64,000 nt of DNA from JAFGVL01 sp963663245 (GTDB taxonomy: Bacteria > Bacteroidota > Bacteroidia > Bacteroidales > Paludibacteraceae): NCBI GenBank assembly GCA_963663245.1, contig OY760143.1, forward strand, positions 2,294,001 to 2,358,000. Direction: 5' to 3'. Shown one piece after another: positions 37,194 through 46,051 of the stretch. Below the pieces are notes generated by a model. The model made no database searches. It was not told where the DNA came from and saw nothing but the letters and a program-made list of their open reading frames with translations. Each line of letters opens with the position of its first letter. Position 1 is the stretch's first letter. The position numbers and the translations under genes were made by a program.

Positions 37194-38261
37194 TTAAAAT
37201 GCTTCTGACGCTGTAATATATAAACCTTGAGTTCCATAATTACTCAACCCATAATCTAAACGCAAATGTACTCTTGCATCATTTAAACGATAACGCAAGC
37301 CAACTCCATAAGATAGTTTAAGCTTATCCTCCTTATAATTAAGATAATCAAATATTTGAGCAACACCTCCAAATGCCGCTGCTTTTAATCGTTTATAAAT
37401 TGGAAAACGATATTCAGACTGCCATATTAAACTAGCATTATTCATAAACATACCTTCTCTAAAACCTCTCATTCTATCTCTACCTCCAATTGTTTGTAGA
37501 AATTGAAATGGAGCGTCTCCTGTCACTAATGAAGAATAAAACTGAGAGGCAAAGATATGTTTTTTACCCAAAGGGAGGTAGTGTCTAATATCTAAATTAT
37601 AATAATTAGATAGATAATCACTACCAAATGACTTCGATGAAAACCAAGAGCTAAACTTAGCAAAAAAACCTTTTTCCGGATAAAAGTGATTATCTCTAAT
37701 ATCATACGTACTCACAAATCCTAAAGCTTGCACAAAAAAAGGTGTCGCTCCATCTAACAAAGAAAAACCACCAGCAACTAGCACTTCTGACAAATCAGCC
37801 TCTTCATAACGTAAAAAATAATTTAACCCAACTGACCATGATTTATTTATATATCGTTGAGGTTGAAATGACAGCTTTACATAGCGAGTTGTATAATCTA
37901 ATCCTTCTGTCACATCTTTGTTTCCAACTCCATAAAAAACATCTGGATAATAATTAACACCTAAATCTGAATAGTAATAATATTTCTTATTTTTAGAATA
38001 TAGCTTAGGCGCTACGTGAAAAATAAATTGATTTTTGAAGGTGTAAATGGCACTATATGAGACACTACTAATCTTGTTTAAATCATTACTTTTATAATAA
38101 TACCCACCAGCAGCACCTAAACCAACACTTGTTTCTGGCTGATAAAACCCTATTGGCACAACAATAACACTACGCTTACTACCTTCAATAGAATCTTTAT
38201 CTTGTGCAAAAGCAACAGAAGAAATCAAAAAAGAAGCAACAATAATGGCGCTTACTTTCAA
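37194..38261 (-). CDS. Barrel-only Omp85 (BamA/TamA-like) outer-membrane protein, TTG start
   Basis: About 355 residues. I start at TTG 38261, giving a textbook signal peptide (KVSAIIVASFLISSVAFAQ, first residue Met by initiation). The open frame continues to another TTG at 38327, but that extension runs through a terminator hairpin and encodes no signal-like sequence. No ATG is available. The mature part is all beta strands with no POTRA domain. It carries the Omp85 loop-6 motif in GGRDRMRGFREGMF and ends in an aromatic residue (ITASEAF). This fits POTRA-less Omp85 proteins known in Bacteroidota. Role is uncertain: substrate translocation or assembly of particular outer-membrane proteins. 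rsgA follows 8 bases later. Confidence 0.78.
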   Translation of the reverse strand: MKVSAIIVASFLISSVAFAQDKDSIEGSKRSVIVVPIGFYQPETSVGLGAAGGYYYKSNDLNKISSVSYSAIYTFKNQFIFHVAPKLYSKNKKYYYYSDLGVNYYPDVFYGVGNKDVTEGLDYTTRYVKLSFQPQRYINKSWSVGLNYFLRYEEADLSEVLVAGGFSLLDGATPFFVQALGFVSTYDIRDNHFYPEKGFFAKFSSWFSSKSFGSDYLSNYYNLDIRHYLPLGKKHIFASQFYSSLVTGDAPFQFLQTIGGRDRMRGFREGMFMNNASLIWQSEYRFPIYKRLKAAAFGGVAQIFDYLNYKEDKLKLSYGVGLRYRLNDARVHLRLDYGLSNYGTQGLYITASEAF

Positions 38262-38263
38262 AC

Positions 38264-38300
38264 TAAAAATGCCACCTCGAAAACACGAAATGGCATCTTT
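38264..38300 (-). terminator. Terminator after pyrH-frr, just upstream of the Omp85-like start
   Basis: Minus strand GATGCCA, loop, TGGCATTTTT followed by the TTG start of the next gene within a few bases. It is about 40 bases after the frr stop codon. Confidence 0.72.
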
Positions 38301-38339
38301 AAAAATATATAAATAGTTAATTGTCAATTTAATACAAAA

Positions 38340-38900
38340 TTAAACAGTCATTATTTCTTTTTCTTTCTCAACTAGTAATTCTTCGACTTTCTTAATAAAA
38401 ACATCGTGAATTTTTTGAACACTTGCTTCCGCATCTTTTTCTAAATCTTCAGACAATCCGTTTTTAATTTCCTTCTTCAAACCTTCTATTGCTTCTCTTC
38501 TAGCATTTCTTATGCTAATTTTTGAATCTTCACCTTCTTGCTTAGCTTGTTTCACCAAATCTCTACGACGATCTTCAGTTAAAGGAGGAATTTGTAAACG
38601 AATAATTTCACCATTGTTCATTGGTGTTATACCAACATCAGAGTCCATCAGTGCTTTTTCTACTATCGGAAGCATTGATTTTTCCCATACTTGAATCGCA
38701 ATTGTTTTAGCATCAGGAGTTGATATATTAGCAACACCACTTAAAGGAGTTATTGCACCATAATAATCAACTTTTACTCCATCAAGAATACGTACATTTG
38801 CTTTTCCTGCACGGATATGTGCTAAAGCCTCATCAAGAAAAAGAATACATGCTTCCATGTTTTCTTCAGCCGATTTTAAATAATCATTTACTTCTGGCAT
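38340..38900 (-). CDS. frr: Ribosome recycling factor
   Basis: A 186-residue RRF that with EF-G splits post-termination ribosomes. Visible pieces are HIRAGKANVRILDGVKVDYYG, TPLSGVANIS, TEDRRRDLVKQAKQEGEDSK and NARREAIEGLKKE, in the usual order of helix-strand elements. Length matches the family (185). It lies 76 bases after pyrH, in the conserved pyrH-frr order. Confidence 0.97.
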   Translation of the reverse strand: MPEVNDYLKSAEENMEACILFLDEALAHIRAGKANVRILDGVKVDYYGAITPLSGVANISTPDAKTIAIQVWEKSMLPIVEKALMDSDVGITPMNNGEIIRLQIPPLTEDRRRDLVKQAKQEGEDSKISIRNARREAIEGLKKEIKNGLSEDLEKDAEASVQKIHDVFIKKVEELLVEKEKEIMTV

Positions 38901-38976
38901 AATGTTTTGTTTTTGTTGCTTGCAAAAATAAGGAATGATATGTAATAAACAATACTACAATTGTTTTTTATCAATT

Positions 38977-39687
38977 CTAATTCTTCACCAAAGTCCCAAT
39001 TTTCTCTCCTAATATTACTTTCTGTAAATTACCTACTGTATCCATATCAAAAACATAAATTGGCATATTATTCTCTTTACACATAGTTGTTGCTGTTAGG
39101 TCCATCACTTTTAGGCCTTTGATATAAATATCGTCGTAAGTAATTTCATCAAACTTTGTAGCCGTTTTATCTTTTTCTGGGTCGGCAGTATATACACCAT
39201 CAACGCGCGTACCTTTCAACATTACATCGGCTTCGATTTCGATAGCTCGAAGAGATGAACCCGTATCAGTCGTAAAATAAGGATTTCCAGTACCTGCTGA
39301 GAAAATAGCCACTTCACCATTCTCTAAACTTTCTACTGCTTTTTTCTTACTATAGAACTCCCCTATTGGTTCCATACGAATGGCAGTTAGTACATTTACT
39401 TTAACACCCTTAGATTCGAGAGCAGAGCTTAGTGCTAAGCTATTAATCACTGTAGCCAACATACCCATCTGATCTCCTTTAACTCTATCAAAGCCTTTAG
39501 ATGCACCGCTTAAACCCCGAAAAATATTTCCACCGCCTATTACGATTCCTACTTGAACTCCTAATTCAACAATTTCCTTTATTTGTTGAGCGTACTCATC
39601 TAAGCGTACATCATCAATTCCGTGTTGTTTATCTCCCATCAGTGATTCACCACTGAGTTTTAGCAAAATGCGTTTAAATTGTATCAT
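38977..39687 (-). CDS. pyrH: UMP kinase
   Basis: A 236-residue bacterial UMP kinase of the amino-acid-kinase fold, converting UMP to UDP. The phosphate loop is LKLSGESLMGD and the glycine-rich segment is VIGGGNIFRG. GTGNPYFTTDTGSSLRA contacts the nucleotide, and GVYTADPEKDKTATKF and DLTATTMCKENNMPI are typical. Length agrees with E. coli PyrH (241). Divergent from the TetR gene across about 180 bases. Confidence 0.97.
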   Translation of the reverse strand: MIQFKRILLKLSGESLMGDKQHGIDDVRLDEYAQQIKEIVELGVQVGIVIGGGNIFRGLSGASKGFDRVKGDQMGMLATVINSLALSSALESKGVKVNVLTAIRMEPIGEFYSKKKAVESLENGEVAIFSAGTGNPYFTTDTGSSLRAIEIEADVMLKGTRVDGVYTADPEKDKTATKFDEITYDDIYIKGLKVMDLTATTMCKENNMPIYVFDMDTVGNLQKVILGEKIGTLVKN

Positions 39688-39710
39688 ATTTATATATTAT
39701 TTATTACTGA

Positions 39711-39718
39711 CAAAAGTA
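39711..39718 (-). promoter_or_regulatory. Candidate -7 element of pyrH-frr
   Basis: TACTTTTG on the minus strand, an exact TAnnTTTG match 24 bases before the pyrH start. A TTTG lies 14 bases upstream, shorter than standard. Confidence 0.45.
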
Positions 39719-39790
39719 ATAAAAAAAGGTGCCAAATTATACGTTTCCGCTTTCAAGTTCACAACAAGCTATAACTTAAAAATACATTTA

Positions 39791-39821
39791 TTTCATAATC
39801 AAAATATTTTACTTATTTTTG
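39791..39821 (+). promoter_or_regulatory. Promoter of the TetR-activase operon
   Basis: TTTC (one mismatch from TTTG), 19-base spacer, then TATTTTTG at 39814-39821. It predicts a transcription start near 39828, inside the repeated operator-like sequence. Confidence 0.65.
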
Positions 39822-39865
39822 ACACCCCTGTCAGACACCTCCGTCAAACACAGGAGTCAAATTAC
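39819..39865 (+). promoter_or_regulatory. Repeated operator-like element at the TetR transcription start
   Basis: Three direct repeats spaced exactly 13 bases apart start at 39830, 39843 and 39856: GTCAGACAC, GTCAAACAC, GTCAAATTA. The first is embedded in palindromes TGACA-CCCC-TGTCA (39820-39833) and TGTC-A-GACA (39829-39837). They overlap the predicted transcription start and leader, where a repressor would block initiation. Autoregulation by the TetR protein is inferred. Confidence 0.55.
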
Positions 39866-39870
39866 ACCCC

Positions 39871-40491
39871 ATGAGTACTATAAAAGAAATTGGCAAAGAA
39901 GAACGAATTAATTCTGCAGCACAGAGTGTTTTTCTGAAAAAAGGGCTTTCAAACACCACAATGCAAGATATTGCAGCAGAGGCTGGTATAAGTAGAACTG
40001 CCTTGCATTATTATTTCAGAAATAAGGATAAATTGTTTGAAACCTTCTTCACCGTAGCAATTAACAATACGATTCCGAAGATAAATGAAACAATCAGCAA
40101 AGAAATGCCTTTAGCAGACAAGATGGTGGAAATAGCTCATAATTATATAGACTTATTACACCACAACGATAAACTTCCTGGTTTTGTTGCAACAGAAATT
40201 CAGCGTGACCCTACGGCAATTATAGAATTTATTAAAGAGAAATCTGACGCAATAAATTTTTCTTCCGTAAGAGAACAAATAGACAAAGAAGTCGCAGAAG
40301 GAAAAGTTAGACCTTTTCAGATTTCACAACTAGTAATATGTGTTGTAAGCTTATGTATTTTCCCATTTATATGTAGACCAATAATTGATACTTTTTTATC
40401 AACAGAGGCACCAGAGTCTTTCGACTCATTTATTAATGATAGAAAAGAAGTAGTTGGAGAGATGATTACTCGCTGGTTATCAGTGAAATAA
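39871..40491 (+). CDS. TetR/AcrR-family transcriptional regulator
   Basis: A 206-residue regulator. The N-terminal helix-turn-helix (about residues 13-58) reads AAQSVFLKKGLSNTTMQDIA, then AAEAGISRTALHYYFRNKDKL, a clear TetR signature. The remaining about 150 residues are the variable ligand/dimerisation domain, including a hydrophobic segment LVICVVSLCIFPFICRPII. Its stop is only 23 bases from the activase start, so the two are very likely co-transcribed and the regulator probably senses a metabolite linked to that enzyme, such as an acyl-CoA. ATG 39871 follows the repeated operator-like sequence. Confidence 0.93.
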   Translation: MSTIKEIGKEERINSAAQSVFLKKGLSNTTMQDIAAEAGISRTALHYYFRNKDKLFETFFTVAINNTIPKINETISKEMPLADKMVEIAHNYIDLLHHNDKLPGFVATEIQRDPTAIIEFIKEKSDAINFSSVREQIDKEVAEGKVRPFQISQLVICVVSLCIFPFICRPIIDTFLSTEAPESFDSFINDRKEVVGEMITRWLSVK

Positions 40492-40514
40492 TATTGAATA
40501 TTAATAAAGTATTG

Positions 40515-43500
40515 ATGAATAATAATTATATAAAACTAGGAGTTGATGTGGGTTCTACTACAGCAAAAGTAGTAGCACTAGATGAGAACAACAATGTGAT
40601 TTACAAATCATATCGCAGACATTATACTCGTTTAATAGAGACCATTACAGAAATCCTTAACGAACTAAATGAAGAGCTTGGCGACAAGGAATTAAACATA
40701 TGCATGACTGGCTCAGGAGCTATGGGTATGACAGAACGCATGGGGATACAATTCGTACAAGAAGTAGTGGCTGTAACTAAATCTCTCAAAACATTTTACC
40801 CAGAAGCAAAAACCTTAATTGACATAGGTGGTGAAGATGCTAAATTAGTATTGCTAGAGGATGATAAAGCACCTGATATACGCATGAATGGAAACTGTGC
40901 AGGTGGTACTGGTTCTTTTATTGACCAAATGGCTACGCTACTAAATATCCCTATAGGAGAGATGGATTCTCTAGCACAAAAAAGCACAACAATCTACCCT
41001 ATTGCGTCAAGATGTGGTGTCTTTGCAAAAACAGATGTACAGAATTTAATCGCTAGAAAAATTAGTGCTTCTGATATTTCTGCCTCTATTTTTCATGCGG
41101 TGGCTTTACAAACAGTAAATTCTCTTGCTAGAGGTTGTGAGATGGAGCCAACAGTTGTTTTTTGTGGTGGTCCAATGACTTACATTCAATCACTTCAACA
41201 AGCATTCATAGAAGTTCTCAAATTAAAAGACAGCAATTATGAAATGCCTAAAAACGCACAACTTTTCACGGCATTAGGTGCTGCAATATCTGCGAAAGAA
41301 AATAATAAAACAATTCTTATCAGTCAGTTGATAGAACAGCTAGCTCACTATTCTTCTACATTAAAAATGGTAAGTCAACATCTCGACCCTCTATTCTCAA
41401 AAGAAAATACACTTCAGGATTGGGAGCTTAAAAGAAACATAGTATGCATACCTCAAACTAGCTGCGAAAAAGTACAAGACGCTTATATTGGAATTGACTC
41501 AGGATCTACAACAACAAAAATTATAATAACTGACCCTGATGCAAAAATTCTATATTCTTTCTACTCCAACAATGAAGGCAATCCGTTAAACACAGTTATT
41601 AAAGGCATGTCTCTTTTTCAAAAAGAAGTAGAAGAGAAAAACTATCAAATTAATGTTCTAGGATCTGCAGTTACAGGCTACGGAGAAGATTTAATTCACT
41701 CTGCACTTAACTTTGACAATGGAATTGTTGAAACAATTGCCCATTATCTTGCAGCAAGAAAAATTGATCCTCAAGTATCCTTTGTATTAGATATTGGAGG
41801 TCAAGATATAAAAGCAATTTTTGCTCAAAATGACACTATTACTGATATAGAAATTAATGAAGCTTGTTCATCTGGCTGTGGCTCTTTTGTTGAAGGTTTC
41901 GCAAAAAACTTAGGCTATACGGCACAACAATTTTCTGATTTAGCGTGTCAATCTAATTCTCCTTGTGACTTAGGGTCTCGTTGTACCGTATTTATGAATT
42001 CTAAAGTGCGTCAATCCATTAAAGATGGAGCTACAGTAGAAGATTTATCAGCTGGGTTAGCTTATTCAGTAGTAAAAAACTGTCTATATAAAGTATTGAA
42101 CCTTGAACACTTAAAAGAAATAGGTGACAATATTGTTGTACAAGGTGGCACCTTTAAAAATAAAGCTGTTTTCCGAGCTTTAGAAATGCTTTCAGGAAAA
42201 ACCGTAAGTTGCTCAGATAAACCCGAACTTATGGGTGCTTATGGAGCTGCTTTGTATGCTATATCAAAAAAAACAGATAAACCTTCAACTTTTATTGGTT
42301 TTGACAACTTAGCTTCCACATCTAATTACGAAACAAAATATACACATTGTAAAGCTTGTACCAACAATTGTCAAATTACAGTATTCAATTTTCCTAATGG
42401 GAAAAAATGTTATTCTGGGAACAAATGCGAAAAGGTATTTACGAACAATCCAGAGAAACAAAAACGAGGTGAAAATATTTTTGACTACAAAAAAGAAATT
42501 CTTTTTAAACAAGACAAAAACGATAAACAGGCTACACTTAAAATTGGCATACCACGCATATTAACTATTTACGAAAATTTTCCGTTTTGGCAAAGCCTAT
42601 TTAATAATGCTGGAGTAGAAGTTGTATTATCTAATGAAAGTACGGTAAATCTATATGAAAAAGGATCTGGAACAATCATGTCTGATAACATCTGTTTCCC
42701 GGCTAAACTTTCACATGGACATATTGTGGATTTAGCAGAACAAGGAGTAAATCGGATTTTTTATCCATTTATTTTATTTGAAAAAGCAGAATATGATAAT
42801 GCACACAACTGTTATAATTGCCCTATCGTCACAGCTTATTCTGAGGTTTTACACAATATAAAAACAGGTATCCCTATTGATTCCCCAGCCATCACTTTTA
42901 AAGATGATGATTTACTTAAGAAGGCTTGTGTTAAGTATCTACAAACATTAGGTGTAGATAAGAAAACTGCTGAACAAGCTTTTAGAAAAGCTTATCAAAC
43001 CCAAGACCATTATAAAAATGCAATCGAAAAAAGAAACACTGAGATACTAGAAAAGGCAAAAAAAGAAAATGTACCTCTTATACTTTTAGCTGGTCACCCT
43101 TATCATGCCGACCCTCTTATTCATCAAAAAATATCAGATATACTTTCAGATTTAGGTGTATATGTGATTAATGAAGAGGTTAGTGTGGAAAAAGAAAACA
43201 ATTCATTCCAAACGGATTATTTTACAATTTCACAATGGGCATATCCAAATCGCATTTTACAAGCTGCCGACTGGGCTACAAAACAAGACATTCCTGTATA
43301 TTTTGTACAAATGAACTCCTTTGGCTGTGGCCCTGATGCCATTATTGTAGATGAGGTAAAGGATATTTTGAAGCGAAGTAATAAGTCATACACTATTATT
43401 CGCATAGATGAAATTGCAAGCACAGGGTCTATTAAATTACGCCTTCGCTCCTTAGTTGAGTCTATTAAACTTAAACATGAAACTCACACAAAGAAAAAAG

Positions 43501-44747
43501 AGTTTATTTCTACTAGACCTTTTCTTAAAGAGGATAAAAAGAAAACTATTTTAGCACCATGGTTTGGAGATTTCTATTCACCATATGTTCCTGCTATTTT
43601 TGGATTAATGGGCTATAAAATTGAGAACCTGCCAAAATCATCAAAAAAATCATTGGATGTTGCACTTACTGCAATGAATAATGAAATATGTTACCCTGCT
43701 TTATTAGTTGTAGGAGATATTTTAAGTGCCTTACAAAGCGGCAACTATGACTTAAATGATATAGCTATTGGCATCACGCAAACAGGAGGTCAATGTCGTG
43801 CTACCAATTATATAGCCATGATAAAAAGAGCTCTAGTAAATAATGGTTTTGAAAACATACCTGTAATTGCTATAACAACGGGAGCTGGTACTATTAATAA
43901 TCAGCCTGGTTTTGAATTCGACTTTAAAAAAGTTTTATTCACAGTGCTTCATTCAATATTCTTTGGTGACGCCTTATCTCGCTTATATTATAGCACAGTA
44001 AGTCGTGAGTTAGTAAGTGGACAATCAGCAGCTTTACGTGATAAGTATCTTGAGAAATCAGCCAACTTGTTAACAGAAAAAAAACACAAGCAACTAAAAG
44101 AACTATTAAAAGAAGCTGTGCGAGAATTTAACCAAATTGCTGTTAGCAATAGAAAGGTTCAGACTATTGGTATCATAGGTGAGATTTATGTAAAATACAA
44201 CTCATTTGGGAACTATGGTATTATCGACTGGCTATTAGAACAAGGGGTAGAAGTATCTATTCCACCTATCACCAATTTCTTTATGCAAATGTTCATTAAC
44301 AACGAAACAAAAAAAGAGCAATATATTGAACATAAAACATACTGGAATGGACTAAGTAAAATAACAGAGATTGTTATTAATAAAATGGCAGATCGTTACG
44401 AGAAAATATTAAAAGACTTCGTACGTTATCGACCAGTAGAGAATGTGCGCGAAGAAGCTGAATTAGCCTCTAAAACAGTCAATCTATTAAATCAATACGG
44501 TGAAGGTTGGTTAATACCAGGAGAAATTGCTGGTTATGCCAAACAAGGCATCAAAGACATTATCTGCATTCAACCATTTGGCTGTATTGCCAACCATGTT
44601 GTAGGAAAGGGAATCGAAAAGAAAATAAAAAAAGAATACCCAAACATCAATCTTCTATTCCTAGACTTCGACTACGGAACCAGTGAGGTAAATGTACACA
44701 ATAGATTACACTTTATGCTAATGGATAAAGAAGAGCAGAAAAAATAA
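40515..44747 (+). CDS. Large acyl-CoA dehydratase activase / dehydratase-like fusion
   Basis: A 1410-residue protein. ATG 40515 (MNNNYIKLGVDVGSTTAKV) is chosen; upstream TTG codons in frame add nothing conserved. Two BadF/HgdC-type ATPase domains lie at about 6-265 and 320-585. The first has GVDVGSTTAK, NGNCAGGTGSF (Cys near 126) and SRCGVF (Cys near 167), the two cysteines that hold the bridging [4Fe-4S] in HgdC. The second repeats this with GIDSGSTTTK, EACSSGCGSF and SRCTVF. A Cys-rich patch (CKACTNNC) follows, then a DUF2229 domain (from about 675, GIPRILTIYENFPFW), and a C-terminal region resembling the dehydratase D component (CYPALLVVGD, TGGQCRATNY, QPFGCIANHV). Family role: ATP-driven electron delivery to radical 2-hydroxyacyl-CoA dehydratases. 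Substrate unknown; oxygen-sensitive chemistry expected. Confidence 0.92.
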   Translation: MNNNYIKLGVDVGSTTAKVVALDENNNVIYKSYRRHYTRLIETITEILNELNEELGDKELNICMTGSGAMGMTERMGIQFVQEVVAVTKSLKTFYPEAKTLIDIGGEDAKLVLLEDDKAPDIRMNGNCAGGTGSFIDQMATLLNIPIGEMDSLAQKSTTIYPIASRCGVFAKTDVQNLIARKISASDISASIFHAVALQTVNSLARGCEMEPTVVFCGGPMTYIQSLQQAFIEVLKLKDSNYEMPKNAQLFTALGAAISAKENNKTILISQLIEQLAHYSSTLKMVSQHLDPLFSKENTLQDWELKRNIVCIPQTSCEKVQDAYIGIDSGSTTTKIIITDPDAKILYSFYSNNEGNPLNTVIKGMSLFQKEVEEKNYQINVLGSAVTGYGEDLIHSALNFDNGIVETIAHYLAARKIDPQVSFVLDIGGQDIKAIFAQNDTITDIEINEACSSGCGSFVEGFAKNLGYTAQQFSDLACQSNSPCDLGSRCTVFMNSKVRQSIKDGATVEDLSAGLAYSVVKNCLYKVLNLEHLKEIGDNIVVQGGTFKNKAVFRALEMLSGKTVSCSDKPELMGAYGAALYAISKKTDKPSTFIGFDNLASTSNYETKYTHCKACTNNCQITVFNFPNGKKCYSGNKCEKVFTNNPEKQKRGENIFDYKKEILFKQDKNDKQATLKIGIPRILTIYENFPFWQSLFNNAGVEVVLSNESTVNLYEKGSGTIMSDNICFPAKLSHGHIVDLAEQGVNRIFYPFILFEKAEYDNAHNCYNCPIVTAYSEVLHNIKTGIPIDSPAITFKDDDLLKKACVKYLQTLGVDKKTAEQAFRKAYQTQDHYKNAIEKRNTEILEKAKKENVPLILLAGHPYHADPLIHQKISDILSDLGVYVINEEVSVEKENNSFQTDYFTISQWAYPNRILQAADWATKQDIPVYFVQMNSFGCGPDAIIVDEVKDILKRSNKSYTIIRIDEIASTGSIKLRLRSLVESIKLKHETHTKKKEFISTRPFLKEDKKKTILAPWFGDFYSPYVPAIFGLMGYKIENLPKSSKKSLDVALTAMNNEICYPALLVVGDILSALQSGNYDLNDIAIGITQTGGQCRATNYIAMIKRALVNNGFENIPVIAITTGAGTINNQPGFEFDFKKVLFTVLHSIFFGDALSRLYYSTVSRELVSGQSAALRDKYLEKSANLLTEKKHKQLKELLKEAVREFNQIAVSNRKVQTIGIIGEIYVKYNSFGNYGIIDWLLEQGVEVSIPPITNFFMQMFINNETKKEQYIEHKTYWNGLSKITEIVINKMADRYEKILKDFVRYRPVENVREEAELASKTVNLLNQYGEGWLIPGEIAGYAKQGIKDIICIQPFGCIANHVVGKGIEKKIKKEYPNINLLFLDFDYGTSEVNVHNRLHFMLMDKEEQKK

Positions 44748-44749
44748 TT

Positions 44750-45310
44750 ATGGATAAGCTACAATCTATTAAAAAATTATACTGCAGTATTCTATTGCTA
44801 GCAATTTTTGCAAGTGCTTTTGGAGAGAAGAAAAAAACGAAAGAAAGCATCTTTTATACATTTGAAAATACAGCAACATTAATTGACACAGCAAAGTGTA
44901 ACAAAATTAAAAACAATATAGAAAATTGGAGTATTTATATGCCCAAAGAATGGTCAGGTCAATTTGGTGATGAAGCTCCTAGTTTAAAGGTCTATAATAA
45001 AAATCTATTCATTAAGTGTTATACCATTTGGGATGTTAATGACAATATAATTGCAGTAAAGATAAAGGGGAACAAGAAAAAATATTCTAAAGTAATTAAA
45101 ATAGAAGAATCAGATATTTTAATGATAAATCTAAAGAAGAAAAAACAATTGGAGTTTTATTATCAGATAATTGGCACTAGCTATATTACTCTATTTATAA
45201 TAAACAATTTACATAAAGATTACTCAGAGAAAGACTTACGAGAAATTAAATATCTAATTCAACAATTCTTAAGAATACATCCTTCAAAAGAAATTGCAAC
45301 TAATACATAA
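44750..45310 (+). CDS. Small secreted protein of unknown function after the activase
   Basis: A 186-residue protein starting 2 bases after the activase stop, so almost certainly co-transcribed. It has an N-terminal signal-like segment (LYCSILLLAIFASAFG) and then a Lys-rich mature part. A central piece (NWSIYMPKEWSGQFGDEAPS) and a later amphipathic helix (DYSEKDLREIKYLIQQFLRI) are the only notable patterns. No family is recognised. The position suggests a link to the TetR/activase locus, but a secreted product beside a cytosolic iron-sulfur enzyme may be coincidence. Confidence 0.6.
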   Translation: MDKLQSIKKLYCSILLLAIFASAFGEKKKTKESIFYTFENTATLIDTAKCNKIKNNIENWSIYMPKEWSGQFGDEAPSLKVYNKNLFIKCYTIWDVNDNIIAVKIKGNKKKYSKVIKIEESDILMINLKKKKQLEFYYQIIGTSYITLFIINNLHKDYSEKDLREIKYLIQQFLRIHPSKEIATNT

Positions 45311-45311
45311 A

Positions 45312-45346
45312 GCAAAAGCGGCCATCTTTCAATAGCCGCCTTTTTA
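45312..45346. terminator. Bidirectional terminator between activase operon and sigma gene
   Basis: AAAAGCGGC, loop, GCCGCCTTTTT. A flanking A run and T run allow use by the plus-strand operon and by the minus-strand sigma gene ending at 45375. Confidence 0.8.
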
Positions 45347-45374
45347 TATATTAATTATATCAAAAGTTGGTCAA

Positions 45375-45968
45375 TTAATTTAACTCTAAATGCAAATTAT
45401 TTTCTTCAGCAATACGACGCATATTTAATACGGCATAACGCATACGTCCTAAAGCAGTATTTATACTAACACCTGTTTTTTCAGCAATTTCTTTAAAGCT
45501 TAAATCATCGTAATAACGCATACGAATAACGTCTTTCTGATTCTTTGGCAAATAATCTACTAAACGAGCTACATCTGTCATTACTTGCTCTTGCACCATC
45601 GTATCTTCTATCGTTTTATCTGACGATTTTGTTGTGGTTAAAATATCAAAATCTGAATTCTCTGTTGGAGAGGTATTTTCATTTTGTGAACGACGGAAGT
45701 AATCAATAATGAGATTGTGTGCAATCCGATTAACCCATGCTAAAAAACGACCATTATCAGTATATCTTCCTTGCTTAATAGTTGTGATTACCTTAATAAA
45801 GGTTTCTTGAAAAACATCTTCACAAACATTCTTATCACGAACAATAAAATAGATGTAAGAATAAACGCGACTTTTGTATCGATTCAGAAGAGTTTCAAAA
45901 GCGCTATTATTACCATCTGTGTATAACTTAACCAATTGTTCATCGGTTAATAAAGTTTGGTGCTTCAT
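45375..45968 (-). CDS. ECF-type RNA polymerase sigma factor
   Basis: A 197-residue sigma-70-family factor with only regions 2 and 4. Region 2 (about 25-95) holds YSYIYFIVRDKNVCEDVFQE and GRFLAWVNRIAHNLIIDYFRR. Region 4 (about 130-185) holds the helix-turn-helix YYDDLSFKEIAEKTGVSINT, then ALGRMRYAVLNMR. It directs polymerase to a distinct promoter set. No anti-sigma gene is adjacent, which suggests control at the level of its own expression rather than by sequestration. It has its own consensus promoter. Confidence 0.95.
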   Translation of the reverse strand: MKHQTLLTDEQLVKLYTDGNNSAFETLLNRYKSRVYSYIYFIVRDKNVCEDVFQETFIKVITTIKQGRYTDNGRFLAWVNRIAHNLIIDYFRRSQNENTSPTENSDFDILTTTKSSDKTIEDTMVQEQVMTDVARLVDYLPKNQKDVIRMRYYDDLSFKEIAEKTGVSINTALGRMRYAVLNMRRIAEENNLHLELN

Positions 45969-45996
45969 TACTTTGTTATTTCTAGTTTCAAAGTAA
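45968..45996 (-). promoter_or_regulatory. Inverted repeat at the sigma-factor start codon
   Basis: Perfect 8-base arms TTACTTTG and CAAAGTAA, 13 bases apart, immediately upstream of the sigma ATG. It could form an mRNA hairpin that hides the start or act as an operator. No T run follows, so it is not a terminator. Confidence 0.35.
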
Positions 45997-46051
45997 AGTT
46001 ATAACAATAGGCAATTGAGTTTAAATGTTAAATTTATATCTAAGCGCAAAA

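Noticed and set aside
38262..38327. Longer start of the Omp85-like gene
   Set aside because: It begins with TTG, passes through a terminator hairpin and adds 22 residues that spoil the signal peptide.
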